64,000 nt of DNA from Neurospora tetraspora (lineage: Eukaryota > Ascomycota > Sordariomycetes > Sordariales > Sordariaceae): positions 1,116,001-1,180,000 of the forward strand of contig NW_026944389.1 in the NCBI RefSeq assembly GCF_033439725.1. Reading direction: 5' to 3'. The notes under the pieces are model-generated. The model made no database searches, had not been told where the DNA came from, and saw only the letters and a list, made by a program, of their open reading frames with translations. Shown in pieces: positions 1 through 12,000 of the stretch (position 1 is the stretch's first letter; each line of letters opens with the position of its first letter). The position numbers and the translations under genes are program-made.

Positions 1-965
1 GCGATCGTCAACTGGTAGCGTCTTCCCGACTTGGAGACTGCCGCCGCTGTCTGCATCTCCCACCTTGCTATCCATTCCCTCCTTGTTGCTCTCTCTAACC
101 ACCGCTCCCTATCTTTGGCCGATGGCTCTTCCTGATACGGCGTGCCCTGTTGCGTATCGTGTGGCGCGTCTTGCGGCGTTGTTTCCCCTATTAGGTTGGC
201 GGTGGGCGCCCATCTCTCGGCCCATTGGGCTTTGGCCGCTCCGCTTTCCGGTAGGTCTTTGGGAGGGGAAGTCCGTCGTCGGGACCTCTCCTGGATGCAA
301 CCGGCTACCCATGCAGCCGTCCCCCTAACGAACTCTGCTTGGTCCGTCCGAGCAATTCTTTCTTCGAAGGCTCTTACCCGTTTATTTAGGTAAAGGTCGA
401 TCGGCGGACAGTACGTTTCGGTTTCCAAGTTTCTTATCGGGGTCGCTTTGTATGCCCCCGCCATTACCCTTAGGCATTTGGTCTGATGTTTCGCCAGCTG
501 GGTCGCAATTCCCCGGGCTTTCCCGTATAGCTCCGTCGGTTGATGATATGCCGATGCGCCGTAGGCTATTGCGCTTCGAATCACCTTCGTATAGATCTGC
601 CGGGCTCGTTCAAAGGAGCAGCCCCATGTCTTTGCCGCTAGCCGTGTTAACGCGAAGGTCTGCGTCGCCATCTTCTTCTTTATGGCCTGAGCGTGGGCCT
701 TAAAGTTGAGTTTCCTGTCTAACCAAACGCCTAGGAACCTTGCGGATTCTGCCGGTTCTAGGACGGTCTCCCCGATCCGGAGAGTCTCTTCTCGTGGCTT
801 CCTTGTCCGGGTAAAGTGCATCAACTCCGTCTTGCTCGCTTCGAATTCCATCCCTCGCTCCCTTGCCCATTCGGCACAGACCTCCCAAGCAGCTTGGAGA
901 GTTCTGCAGTTCTCCTCAGTCGTCTTTGCTACCGCCAGGATATTAGTGTCATCGGCAAACCCGAC
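1..965 (-). CDS. LINE ORF2 reverse transcriptase, C-terminal part (partial at both ends)
   Basis: A minus-strand frame stays open for about 321 codons from 965 to the window edge. It starts at the RT catalytic motif (G-F-A-D-D, about 963-949) and continues through an RT thumb-like region (E-R-G-M-E-F-E-A-S-K-T-E then F-L-G-V-W-L-D) into a basic, Trp-rich tail. That order is typical of fungal non-LTR retrotransposons; Tad1-like is my guess and the clade is not proven. The enzyme would copy element RNA at a nicked target. The 5' part, including most of the RT, is absent, as expected for a 5'-truncated LINE insertion, and the 3' end lies outside the window. Codon use and GC content are normal, with no RIP, unlike the flanking Gypsy-A LTR, so this is a young insertion. 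The last shared LTR bases are near 970. Confidence 0.9.
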
Positions 966-969
966 GGTA

Positions 970-1016
970 ATTTATTCGTATATAGTACTTAGACTTAGTC
1001 TGCTAGCGCTATTATA
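970..1016 (-). repeat. Gypsy-A 3' LTR stump
   Basis: About 47 bp matching the start of the 33965-34334 and 18701-19067 LTRs. It begins immediately beside the purine tract and is cut at about 968-970 by the LINE. Confidence 0.75.
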
Positions 1017-1024
1017 TTACCCCA

Positions 1025-1049
1025 CCCCCCCCCCCCCCCCCCCCCCCCC
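1025..1049. repeat. 25-base poly-C tract (expanded polypurine tract of Gypsy-A)
   Basis: A run of 25 C on plus (25 G on the element's own strand), with four more C just before it. Relatives have only a short G run at the same place, next to the 3' LTR (about 6 G near 18692-18697 and 9 G at 33953-33961). It is therefore the expanded polypurine tract, or an assembly artefact. Confidence 0.75.
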
Positions 1050-2088
1050 TTTATATAGAAGACTCGTCCGCGAATTTTATTAAATAATTATATAAAACCC
1101 GAATTATATTTATTTCTTCCTTATAATACGCTATAAACGCTTTAGTCCCTTTGCTTCGGGGTATTCGTTATCGTCGTGTTGTTCTATATCTTCGTTAAAC
1201 TAATTTATTAATTTTCGGGGCGGGCTCGGGGCGTCTAAATTAGTTTCGTAAAAGTTTTAAAACGCTTTCGGTACGTATTTAAAATTCGAAGCGGAATACT
1301 ATTCTAGATTGGAGTCTTAACTTTTCTAATCCGCTTAGTAGAAGAATTTCCTATTAATTATTTTAAAGGCCGTAAATTTATCGACTTCCTATTTGGGGTT
1401 TCTATTTTTATTTATAACCGGACCGGAATATTCGAGCACTTATCCCGGGAGCGGATTATTATTATACTTTTATACACGGTTTATATAGAATACGTTAGTA
1501 CTTTTCTAACTCTTTAATAATTTTAGCCGGTAGGAGTACCTTACTTTATTAATAATTTTATAATAATTATAAGTATTAAAGAAATTTAATTTATTATTAA
1601 ATTGAATCGTCGTAGATTTTAGTTTTTTTAATAATAATAATTTTATTATTTAAGTCGAAATTAGGTTCTTTCCGCTTTTTATTGGCTTACGTTACCTATT
1701 ATTCTTATACTTTTACTATTACTTTTTTTAATATATTTAATATACTTCCGAATACGTTAGGCGTAGTTCTAGGCTTATTCCCGGGTTAGTTGTTCCGTCC
1801 GTAGTATATTAGGGTTTTAAATATAGGCGTCCTAATCGAAAGGTATTTTTATTGAGTATTTAAATATAATTTTGTAGGGAGATAAGCTCACGTTATTTTG
1901 TAGCAAACTATTTTGTACGGTATTTAGGGCGGGGATAGCTTTAGACTAATCGTTTTAATAGTAGTTAATAAACGGTTATAATTATTAGTCGATGTAGGCA
2001 TTTATTACTTCCGCTTAGCCCGCTATCTAACTATATCCCGCGGTAATTAACTTTTCGTTAGTAAACGTAAACGTGAATTGCGGTCCCC

Positions 2089-2299
2089 TGTCATAGCTTG
2101 GTCTATGCGCATGCCAAGATGCCTTCTGATTGGGTGCATCATTAGCGCCACCCTCCGTGTATTGCCATTGGCTGTATATATAGCCGTGCCCTCTTCAAGG
2201 TTGTACTTCTTCCTCTTTCTTCTTTTTCCTTATCTTTAGTTATTTATTGATTACGTTAGATTATTCGTGTCCCTACCCTCGAGATTTACGTGCGTGATA
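2089..2299. mobile_element. Solo LTR, 211 bp, nested in Gypsy-A integrase region
   Basis: GC-richer insert that starts TGTCATAG and ends TGATA. It is flanked by a 5-bp duplication TCCCC (2084-2088, 2300-2304). Removing it restores collinearity with Gypsy-B near 17620-17640. It holds a TATA-like stretch (tgtatatatag) near 2175 and a pyrimidine-rich run after it. RIP is slight. Confidence 0.85.
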
Positions 2300-4100
2300 T
2301 CCCCTATCCGAAATTACTTCCTCTAATATACCGTAAACCTGGTAGGGTCCTTCGTAATATATTCGAATAGCGTTGCAAACTATAATATTTTTTATATATA
2401 GGGTAATTTAGAATAATTTTAATAGACGGTTAAGTATAATTAATACGTTATCGAAATTGTACTTATCTTTCGGTATTGTTTTAAATTTTATAATAATAAA
2501 TATCTATTTCCGGGTTAGCGGGGGAATTAGGTGGAATAAGCCCGGCGTTTTATCCTTGGGGATTTTATTAACCTTATGTATTATATAAATTTTAATAAAA
2601 CGGTCGATATTTGTAATTATATATAGCTATTAGTATTATATTTTGAAAACCGTTCGGGTTTTAAATTTTTTTTAGGTAGACCGTAGTTAATATAGAGTAA
2701 GGTTTATCGATAATACGGGTACGTAGGTTATTCGATTCGGATACGATTAGGCGATTTTAGTATACTAAGAATCCGTTAATTAGCATTACAAAGTTGGGGT
2801 CTGAACTATGAACGCGAATACGATACTTTTTTAAAAATTTATCCTCGCAATTAGCCTTTATAAACGTATCTATTAGTTCGTATTTTCTTAATTTAACGGG
2901 GCTTAATTTATTTTTATTTAAGGCTATTATTAGGATTGATTCTTTTAGCGGGCCGGAAGCGGTAGTAATAAAAGCGATAATGGAAATTTCAGTTCCGGTT
3001 TCTTTTATTAGTTTGAATATTTGGAGCGTATAGTATATATCTTTCTTATTTTTTTGGGTTTTAAGGTCTTCGGACGTTTAAAAAAGTACGTCCGTTATTA
3101 CATTTTTTATACCGGGCCAATACGTAATTTCGAAGTAGTATTAGGATAGGAATTTTACTTATCCGGCTTATTAAAAGTTGAAGAAGTATTTAATATTAAA
3201 ATATTTAAATATTTAATAATTGGTAATAATTATAAATAGTTTATTCTATTAAAAGCCGACAAATTCGGGTTATTACGTTTAGAGGGCTTCAATAATAGCG
3301 AATAATGCTTTATTATAAATAGGGTAATTATATTCAACGCTCTATATAATTTTAAAAAAAAGAATAACCGGGTATTATTTTTTAATATCTTCTTATAATT
3401 AGGATAATATTTTTACTAATATTCTATCGTTAATATTTATTTTAAGCTTTGTTTCGGTATTATAACGGAAATGCTTTAATAACGGGGTTTCTACGAATAG
3501 TTTCTTAAATTCTTTAAACGCGGTTTAGTATTTATTAATTTATATAAATATTTTTCCTTTCCGTATTAAATTTATAAAGGGACACGCTACGTAGCCGTAA
3601 TCGTTAATAAATTTTCAATAGAAATTATAGAATTTTAAGAAAGATTAAACCTTTCTTAAATTAGAAGGTACAGTTTATTCTCTAATAACCTCTACCTTCT
3701 TTAGGTCGACGGAAATACTATTTCGTCCTATAATAAATCTTAGGAATTTAATCTTCGTAATATAGAATTTATACTTCTTAAAGTCGGCTTGGAACTTAAC
3801 GTCCTTTAATCGGCAAAAGATTTTCTTAATATAAAATCGGTAATCTTTTATAATATTAGAGTAAATAAGGATATTATCGATATAAACCGTATAAAAGTCG
3901 CCTAAATATTCGGTTAAGACCGAATTAATAAAATTTTAGAAATTAATTGGCCCGTTAGTAAGACCGAAAAGTAATACTTTATATTTAAAAATTCTTATAC
4001 TAGTATAGAAAGTCGTTAATTCTTCGTCCTTTAATTTTATCCGAATACAATAAAATATTTAGCGGATATTAATCTTTATAAATTATTACGCTTTTACTAC

Positions 4101-4810
4101 TGTTGGAAGGTAACGATCGACGAGTGGATACGGTACGAAGGTACGGTCGATACGGCTATGTGGAGCGTTCAAAGTATAGTAGAATGGTATGTAGAATGTG
4201 GGGAAAGGTAGTAGATTGGTTGAGATATTAATAAGTGTCTAAGATATATTTCTTTTCCCCTTTCCTCGAGGGAAGCCCTCTTCAAATAGACTTTTTGGAT
4301 TAATAAATTATTGAGTGATAAAACCGTTTGTACCTTTGGAATCGTTATTTTCTGATCATTCTAACGGTAGTCTGGTTATTCTCATACGTCAGCTGTAGAG
4401 TCCGGGATTCGAATCCGAATTCAAAAGTCTTCTCGGACTTCTTTCTTTACTTTTATTCTATATAGTCGTTATATAACGAAACTATTTATACGGTCGGAAA
4501 CGTTATATTCCGTTCTTTCCAATAGAGTTACATATAACTTCGTTTGATTAACGTTGAGGCCGGAATTCGACTACGAAGGTCGAGGTCAAGATTTTCCTCC
4601 GGGTTTTCTTCCGGATTCTATTTAGGGGTGATCCCTATTGCAAATCGGACCTTTCTTCTAGACCGGAATTTTTGCCCGGTTATAAAGATAGTATTTATAT
4701 ATAAAAATATAAATTCTATTTTTATACTTTTATATTATTATATAAGCCCGTAAATCCGTTATAACTTTATTATTATTATTATATATATAGTAAATCTATA
4801 ATAACTAACA
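4101..4810 (+). mobile_element. 710-bp LTR-type insertion in Gypsy-A RT (copia-like solo LTR or non-autonomous element)
   Basis: Starts TGTTGGAAGG and ends AACTAACA, with inverted TGTT/AACA termini. It is flanked by ACTAC (4096-4100, 4811-4815). The Gypsy-B RT near 15800-15850 has this site once, so the insertion boundaries are firm. The first 260 bp are much less RIP-altered than the rest. No coding region is recognisable. Either a long solo LTR or a short element whose inner part is unrecognised; orientation is inferred from the TGTTGGA start typical of copia LTRs. Confidence 0.8.
4366..4420 (+). other. tRNA-like A-box/B-box remnant
   Basis: GGTAGTCTGGTTA (A-box-like) is followed about 30 bp later by GGATTCGAATCC (4405-4416), close to the RNA polymerase III B box. 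Acceptor and T-arm pairing do not close properly, so this is not a functional tRNA gene. It may be a tRNA-derived segment or chance within the 4101-4810 insertion. Confidence 0.3.
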
Positions 4811-7800
4811 ACTACATTACCAAGAGTCTCTTCAATTAGCGGTAATAAATATTAATTTTTTTACATAATCGCATTAAATTCCCAATAATTTACATAGAAG
4901 CGGAAATTACTATTAACTTTTTTAACGAATGAAATAGGTATTACTTAAAATAATAAATTCGGTTCAATAAATCCCTTTAAGTTTTCTAAAATGTACTTTT
5001 ATATTACTTCTAATTCGTTAAGGGATATTTTATATAAGGGATTATATTTAAATTCTTTTAAACGATAACCTTTATGGAATTCGATTTTATAATCGTAAGA
5101 ACGGTATTCGGGTAATATATTCGAGTCGTACTTATTGAAGATTTCGATTTCGTTATAGTATTCGGGGGGAATTATTTAAAGAACTTCGTTACAGAATTCT
5201 TTTTTATTGCAAGGGAGCGCTTCCTAAGCAGGGTTATCAATAATTCGTTTTTATTAAATAAATCGGTCGATTTCGAAAATGCTTATCGAATAGGTCATTT
5301 AATTTTTTTTCTTAACGGAACGTATAAAGAGATTTCTATTTAATACGTATATTTAAGTAAGATGATGCTTATATTAACCTATACCGTTATACTTTAATTA
5401 GTAAGTACTTTAAGCGTTCGATCCTTATTTTTCTTTAACGGGTTATTTTCAATAACAGGGTTTTTCGGATTTTAAAAATAATATTATAAGGCAAGAAAAG
5501 TTAATCAAATTACATTCTATTTTATTTAATGGGTTAATCTTTTTAAAAATTGTAATAGGGTTTTAAAAAACATAATACGGGTAAATCTAATTTAATTTTT
5601 TTTATATCCTTATCCTAAATGTACTTAAAATCTTTAGGGGTAATAGGGACGGTTTTAGGTTCGATGTTAGAAGCGGTTTCGAATTTAAAAATACGCTTTT
5701 CGATATCTTTTTAATATTAGTAAGCTTTATAACAATATTAATTTTATACTTTGAAATCGATTTCTTTTTTTTTTTACAATAAGTAAAGAATGGTTATCCG
5801 TCGAGGATAAGTTCTATTAAAATATAATTATTTATAAGGCGGATAGCCGTTCATTTATTATTTTTACCGTCCGTTTATTACTTATTTTTTCGAACTATTA
5901 ATACGTTACGGTACTCTACGTCCTTTTAATAAGCGGGGTTAATTAAAGTGGTAGAATTTTAAAATTCGAAATACTTTAATTAATTAGGGTCCGGTTTTTA
6001 TTTTATGGGGAAGAACAAACGATAATTTATATAATTTATTTAAATATTATAAAGGTCGAATTACTTTCGGCCGATAATAATATTATACGCTATATTAATT
6101 ATAATAAAATAATCGGGTAGGGTGATTCGGTTTTAAATTCTTTAAGCGGCTTTAATAACCTTTTTATTACTTTAGTTCGTTTTTCCTTAATAATTATTAA
6201 TCTTTTGAACCGGAAAGTTACTCGTAAATTTAATTAATAGTCGTTTCTTTAATCTTTTAGCGAATAAGGTACTTATAAATAAATAACCGTTTACTCTTAT
6301 ATCAACTGAAATATTAAATATAAATAATGGTATTTTATTATTAATTAAAACATATTAAATAAATAAGGGTTCTCTTCCTAAAAAGGGTATTAAATTAAAT
6401 CTTTCTCTATATTTCTATTTATCCTTTTCTTATTACTTTATAATCGATACTTCCCTTAAGAAAGAATTTAATTTACTTAGGGTAATTAATTCCTTATTTG
6501 TTAACGGCTAGAGCGGCCGGAGTAATTAGAACTATTTAATTATTTTATTCTTATAAACTAAATATTAATTAATAATAGCGGTAATACGATTGCGACGCTC
6601 GCGGTCGAAACGTTCCTTCTTAAGATAGTCGCATTTAATATAACCCTTTTCTTTATAGAAGAAGTATTTACCTTTATTAAATAATCGAATAGTTTTTTTA
6701 TAACGGTTATTACTTTAACGAACGGTACCTCTTTTACTACTAGCGGGTTTAGGGGCGGAGGTAGAAGAATTAGAAGAATTAGAGTTGGGTCTTTTATTAT
6801 TTCCGTTATTACCTTTTCTAGATTTGGAAGTGGCTTTATTTTCGTTAGCTATGGTCTTTAATACCTATTTAAAACCGGAATAGTTTATATATTAAGATTA
6901 AAAGGAAATAGAAGAGTTATAATATTTCACACTTATTTATTTCTTATATTTAATTAGAAGGCGTTAGAATAGTTTACGCTTTTACTCGGTCTTGGGGCGT
7001 TAATATTCGTTAGCTATTTGAATAAATTTATTTTTAAAAAGATTAAAGTTATTGTTGTCTTTGATTTTTAATTTAACAAAGTTTTAAAGTACGTTTTCTT
7101 TTTAGTTAGGGTTATAATATTAGCGTTATAAATAGGTTATTAAGCCAGAATGAATTTTAATTTAGGGCGGATAGGTTTTGCGTAAGTACGCTATTAGATT
7201 GCGGTAAGTGTAATTAATTAAGCGATTTTTAATATATAGAAATTTATTGTAGTTGGAGGGCTAGTAATTAGTATCAATTTCGAACTTATTTTAAATTAAA
7301 TTATATTAGGCTTCGAAGGGAATATTGTTTTCCTTGTTTTGGTTGAAATATTTGGCAAGGTCGGTTTATTTAGTACTATAGTAGCGGGAGTTAGAAGTAG
7401 GGCGTTTTCTATTATTGGGGTCGATTTCGGGGAGTAAGGTCGAAAAGTAGGTAGAAGCCCTAAGAGGAGTTTCGTTAGCGTCCTTCATATCATTAGAGAA
7501 TACCGTTTCTTTAGCTTTTCCTTTATTTTTATTCTTAATTACTCTTTTATTAAAATTTAAATTAATAATAAAATCCTGTAATCCTTCGATAGTATTTTCC
7601 TTTTCCATAAGGGAATCTTTTAATCATTATATTATAGCGGGGTCGGTAGCGTTATATTAATCGGCTAGAGTGGGGACGTAATCGTAAATAGTTTTGAATT
7701 TAATACTTAAATAGGAAACGAAGGGGTAAAATTCCGATATTTATTCTTTTTGCCCTATATTTATAATAAATAGTAATTTAAATTCTTAAAATATAGCCTA

Positions 7801-8659
7801 GGGACTTCCGCGGTATAATTTAGCGAACTTTTCTTTAATTAAATAGTTAAAAATAGGAGGTTCGAAGTGAGTAGCGTTTAGAAAAGGACGTTAGGAATAG
7901 AATTGCGGATAAATAATTCCGCGAATTCCTCTACTTTTTTACTTTAAATCGTTAGTAAGCTCGTATTTAATTAAGCGGGCATCGAAGGTCTTAGCATTTT
8001 GAATTACTTAAATAATATATTGATTAAATAGGTCGAAGGATAGTTCGGGCTCTTCGTTATCGTCCTTATAATTAATTATTATATTAGCTAATACTTCGTC
8101 GGGTAATTTTAATTAGTAATATATATAGTATAAGGATTTTGTTACGAAGGATTATAAATTTACTGCGAAATCATTCTTCGTTTGGGTAGAAGCTTTTATA
8201 GTATTCCTTATTAAAATATATAGCTTTATATACTTTATTTTTAATAATAGGATTAATAGATTTACGCTTAGGAATTAGTTTTTTATCCCTATCGTTAACA
8301 ATAACCTTCTTCTTAGGCTTCGGTTTAATAATTATATTTTCTTCTTCTTATTTAAGGTTAGGATTTAGAGAATTAAGGCCTCCTTCTCTATCGCTATTTC
8401 CACCTTTCTTATTATCGAAGAAGGTTTTATCGCGATTATCGTCGTTAAAGGCTTCCTCGTTATAATAATCGTTATTATAGTTTTCGGTCTATTCGGTACC
8501 TTCGCAGCTACCGGCGCTATTACGTATTAGGCGTAGTGGTATTATTATATTATTATTATAAATGTTCAGTACTTTAAATTCTTACGATGGATCTTTTTGG
8601 TTTTGTTTTCGGATTGGGATTTAACCTTCTTAAGTAGTGGTTAGGTTAATTTGAAATAA

Positions 8660-9039
8660 TATAAGGGTATAGTATAGGTAAGTCGAAAGTAAAATTAAAA
8701 TTCCATTTATAATAGAAGGTTTTAAATAGGGAAAAGAAAAGAGGAAAAGGATTAAGTATAAGCGTACGGACTTAAATAAATACCTTAAATATATAAGCGA
8801 TAGCGGGACCCGTATACAGGTCGCTATTAGCCAATCCCTTTATTCGCATCCCCTTTACTTATACAATAAACCCTGTACGTACTAAGATTTACCCTATAGC
8901 CAGTCTTGGTATGGCTAATTGAATGGCTCGCATCCCCTGGACTATACTATGTTTAGAATCCTCTATATACCTTATTCCAGTATCTTCGTGAACTACATTC
9001 GTACATAGCACCCAGAACCAGTCCGCCAGCGCCGTTACA
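8660..9039 (-). repeat. Gypsy-A 5' LTR (380 bp)
   Basis: Reads TGTAACGGCGCTGG on minus from 9039 and ends at 8660, aligned to the 367-bp Gypsy-B LTRs. The outer 150 bp are GC-rich and little altered, while the inner part is RIP-altered. The bases just outside (9040-9044, CTTTC) are the presumed right copy of the target duplication; the left copy is outside the window. Confidence 0.85.
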
Positions 9040-9709
9040 CTTTCTATTTTATAAAGACCTTCCAGTTAATATAGGGCCCTGTAATATATAAAATTTTGTT
9101 TACGTAGTACTCCTCTTCCCCTTCTACGAATATAGGAAGAAATTAATGATCGATAGTAATTTACCACGGTAGGGGGTTTTCCGGAATTTAATAGAGGAGG
9201 TCGATATAAATTATATTATAAATATTATTAGGGAGGTTAAAGAATTCTATAATTATTAGGGAGAGGATTCGAAATATTATATATTTTATATATAATTAAT
9301 TTAATTTTTTCTTGGGGCGAATTGAAGCGTAATTCCTAAAATTAAATTTGATTTTATTGTTAAATTAAAACCGTTCTACTAATTAGCGGGTATAACTCGC
9401 GAACTTTCCTTACTCTTATACCGCTATAATTATTATAATTTAACATAAGTCTATAATTTGTAATAACTTTCTAACGAATTATTAGGCCCGGACATCGGCT
9501 AGGGTATTAGGGTTTTTAATATCCTCAGGGATTATAGGGATAACGGACTCGGGTTCTACAAAAAACGGGGATATATTAATAGAAGTATTAATACGGTTAT
9601 TAATTGCTAATTATACTATAGGATATTATTTATATTAATTATTTTAGGTTTAATTAAAATAAATTCTTAGGAAGGTTTATATTTCCTAATTTATTCTTTC
9701 CGTACTACC

Positions 9710-9959
9710 TGTCACAGGGCTACCGCCCAGAGGTTCATGTCAGGCTCTGCAGCCTGACTGCCTACTTGTGGCTTATACCTTGTGGTTCGCGACGGCGCTA
9801 CGCCTCTACAGCGCCGTGTACGTACCTACAGCCCCCTTCAAAAGGCTGCAATTTATAGCTCCGCTTTATAGCCCGACTTTTCCCCCTTTCCTCTTTATAG
9901 AACCTTATCGATCTCATTTTGGCCCAGCATCTGTGCTATACACTGCTGTCCCCCTTACA
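9710..9959 (+). mobile_element. Solo LTR, 250 bp, nested in Gypsy-C integrase
   Basis: TGTCACAGGGCTACCG at the start and CCCCCTTACA at the end, flanked by CTACC (9705-9709, 9960-9964). Two TATA-like motifs lie near 9860-9900. It is almost free of RIP inside strongly altered sequence. Its start resembles the H-type LTR ends of Gypsy-G on minus (TGTCACAGGGCTA). Confidence 0.88.
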
Positions 9960-10149
9960 CTACCGTTAATTTAGGGTTAATAAATTATATTAAGTAATTA
10001 TTTAATATTAATGAGCTTGTATAATTTTCTTCCAAACCGGCAGGTTTAATTCGAGCTCCGATTATTAATAATAAACTGGGGCTAACCGTAGTATTATATA
10101 AAATAATTTATAAATTTCTTAATATATATTTCGGTATTTATAGAGGATA

Positions 10150-10309
10150 TATCGGTGGGCTGGAAAAGGCGACAACGAAAAAGGGCTTGATTGTTGTTAT
10201 CTAATGGAAGAGGAGAAACGGAAACTAGGGCAGCCTAAATACCTGGAAGGGAGTGCCGGTGAATGGGCGAGGCCAGTGAATGGGCGGCCCAGGGCACGGA
10301 CTTCCAACA
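10150..10309 (-). mobile_element. Solo LTR, 160 bp, copia-type
   Basis: On minus it starts TGTTGGAAGTCCGTGCCC. Flanked by GGATA (10145-10149, 10310-10314). Nearly identical to 60083-60238. No RIP except possibly at the last dinucleotide. The near-identity of the two copies means recent amplification. Confidence 0.9.
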
Positions 10310-11633
10310 GGATATGGGCTCTAATATAACGTTTTTACTAAACCGGTCCTTAATAACAAATAGGTAGGTATTACCTCCTAATAGTAGTAAATTTATAATA
10401 AAATTTATCTATATTTTTCTAAAGAATTAGTCGGGGATTAGTAATATTTTAAATATACCCCTCCTTTAATTTCTCTAACACTTAATAGAATTGTAAATAT
10501 AATAGTTGTAGAGGAATTGCTGTATATATATGTTAAATAAAGGCTAATAAAAATAAGGAATAAATATTATTATAATGCCTTCTCTTCTAAAATATCCGAA
10601 AGTTTGGGAATTATAAATAATGTAAATAATACAGGTGCGGAGGGTATTGAATTCCTAGTTAAAATTAGAGAATTTAATAGCATCGGATTTAGTAATTATT
10701 AGGGATCTTGGGATCTAAAGCCAGCCTTAATATCGCAGCCGGCTAAATTATCGAGGGAATAATCTACAATTTAAATTTTAAATTTTTTAAAAAAAGAAGT
10801 AATTCTCTTTTATTATCTTTAACCGCCTGGAGGACCTATTAATATATTATATCCTTCGTAACCGTAGAATCCTAAAAGCGTTATAAATCCAAATCTTCAA
10901 ATACCTTTACACCCCTCCCGCGGACCGTTCGAAAACTTTTAAAATTTATAACCGAAATACAAATATAATTATAGAAAGTCGAATCGGGAATAAATTAAAA
11001 GTTTCGAATATCGCAATTTTTATCAAGAGGCCGATCCTAGTCCCGATAAAATAGAACGTCTAATACAATAACTTCCTTATTCAGGCGGTATTAGAATTCG
11101 AAATTAAACCGGGAGAGGGATTCGGCCTAATAAGTTTAATATTCCGAAAAATATTAGCAGTTTATAAAATATTCTAAATTATAATAATCTATTAAAATAA
11201 TAAAAGTCTTATAATTACAAAATTCTACTTACTATTCTTATAAATAATTAATAATCGTTAATATTTTTTGATTATAAATCGGGTAATTATATTCCGCTAA
11301 CGCTAATTTTCTAGAATAGAAAATTACGGCCTTTCTTTAACTATCTACCTCTTACGTGAAGTAATTACTTAAAGCAAACCCGTTATAATCTATTTTTAAA
11401 AATATCGGCCGGTCCGGGTCCTAATCTATAAAGATATGAGTTTGAATAAATAAAGTTTTAAATAATTAAAAGGCTTCTTTATATATTATAATCTATTTGA
11501 ACGGGATTCCCTTTTTAATTAGCGCTATAAGGGGAGCCGTTATAGAAGAGAATTTAAATATAAATATCTAATAATAATTAATAAAATTAAAAGAATTGCG
11601 TACGTCGTTTTAGGAAATAGGATCGGCCTATTC

Positions 11634-12000
11634 TGTGACGGCGCTGGCAGACTGGGTCTGGGCCTGGGTGCTATGCGCGATGGAATGAGGTATATGGAGG
11701 TTCTAGGCATAGCACGGGCCAGAGGATGCGAGCTATTCAATTGGCTATGCCAAAACTGGTTATAAGGTAGACCCTAGCACGTATAGGGGTTTATCCTACA
11801 AGTAAAAGGGATACGAATAAAGGGATTAGCTAATAGCAACCCGTATATGGGTCCCGCTATCGCTTATATAATTAAGGTATTTATTTAAATCTATATACTT
11901 ATACTTAATTCTCTTCCTCTTTTCTTTTCCCTATCTAAAATCTTCTATTATAAATAGAATCTTAACTTTACCTTCGACTTACCCATATTATACCCTTACA
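11634..12000 (+). repeat. Gypsy-B 5' LTR (367 bp)
   Basis: TGTGACGGCG to CCCTTACA. The first 130 bp are GC-rich and almost unmutated; the rest is moderately RIP-altered. Preceded by TATTC. Confidence 0.92.

Larger units (their letters stand above)
966..9039 (-). mobile_element. Gypsy-A: Ty3/gypsy chromovirus-like LTR retrotransposon, RIP-degraded
   Basis: Reading right to left: 5' LTR 8660-9039, gag about 6290-8570 with a zinc-knuckle-like region near 6590-6690, RT about 3450-5300, RNase H about 2700-3450, integrase about 1700-2700, a chromodomain-like tail about 1200-1450, a purine tract seen as poly-C at 1025-1049, and a 3' LTR stump at 970-1016 cut by the LINE. It is collinear on the opposite strand with Gypsy-B and Gypsy-D. 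It is thoroughly broken, with many dozens of RIP changes in every frame. Two LTR-type insertions lie within it (2089-2299, 4101-4810). It lies in the chromodomain region of Gypsy-C, so it is younger than Gypsy-C and older than the LINE. Confidence 0.88.
9045..11633 (-). mobile_element. Gypsy-C, 3' pol portion: RNase H, integrase, chromodomain start
   Basis: Read on minus: RNase H-like region about 11250-11630, integrase core about 9300-10420, and a recognisable chromodomain start at about 9100-9200, where Gypsy-A cuts it. It continues at 19068 beyond Gypsy-B, with the RT split between the two parts. Broken by RIP in all frames (dozens of stops). Solo LTRs at 9710-9959 and 10150-10309 interrupt it. 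As host of Gypsy-A, Gypsy-B and both solo LTRs it is the oldest layer on this side. Its own LTRs are not visible in the window. Confidence 0.75.

Noticed and set aside
4366-4440. A tRNA gene
   Set aside because: Box motifs are present, but acceptor, D and T stems do not pair, so it is kept only as a remnant.
4544-4753. Open plus frame of 69 codons
   Set aside because: Lies inside the 710-bp LTR-type insertion, is low in complexity at its end and resembles nothing known.
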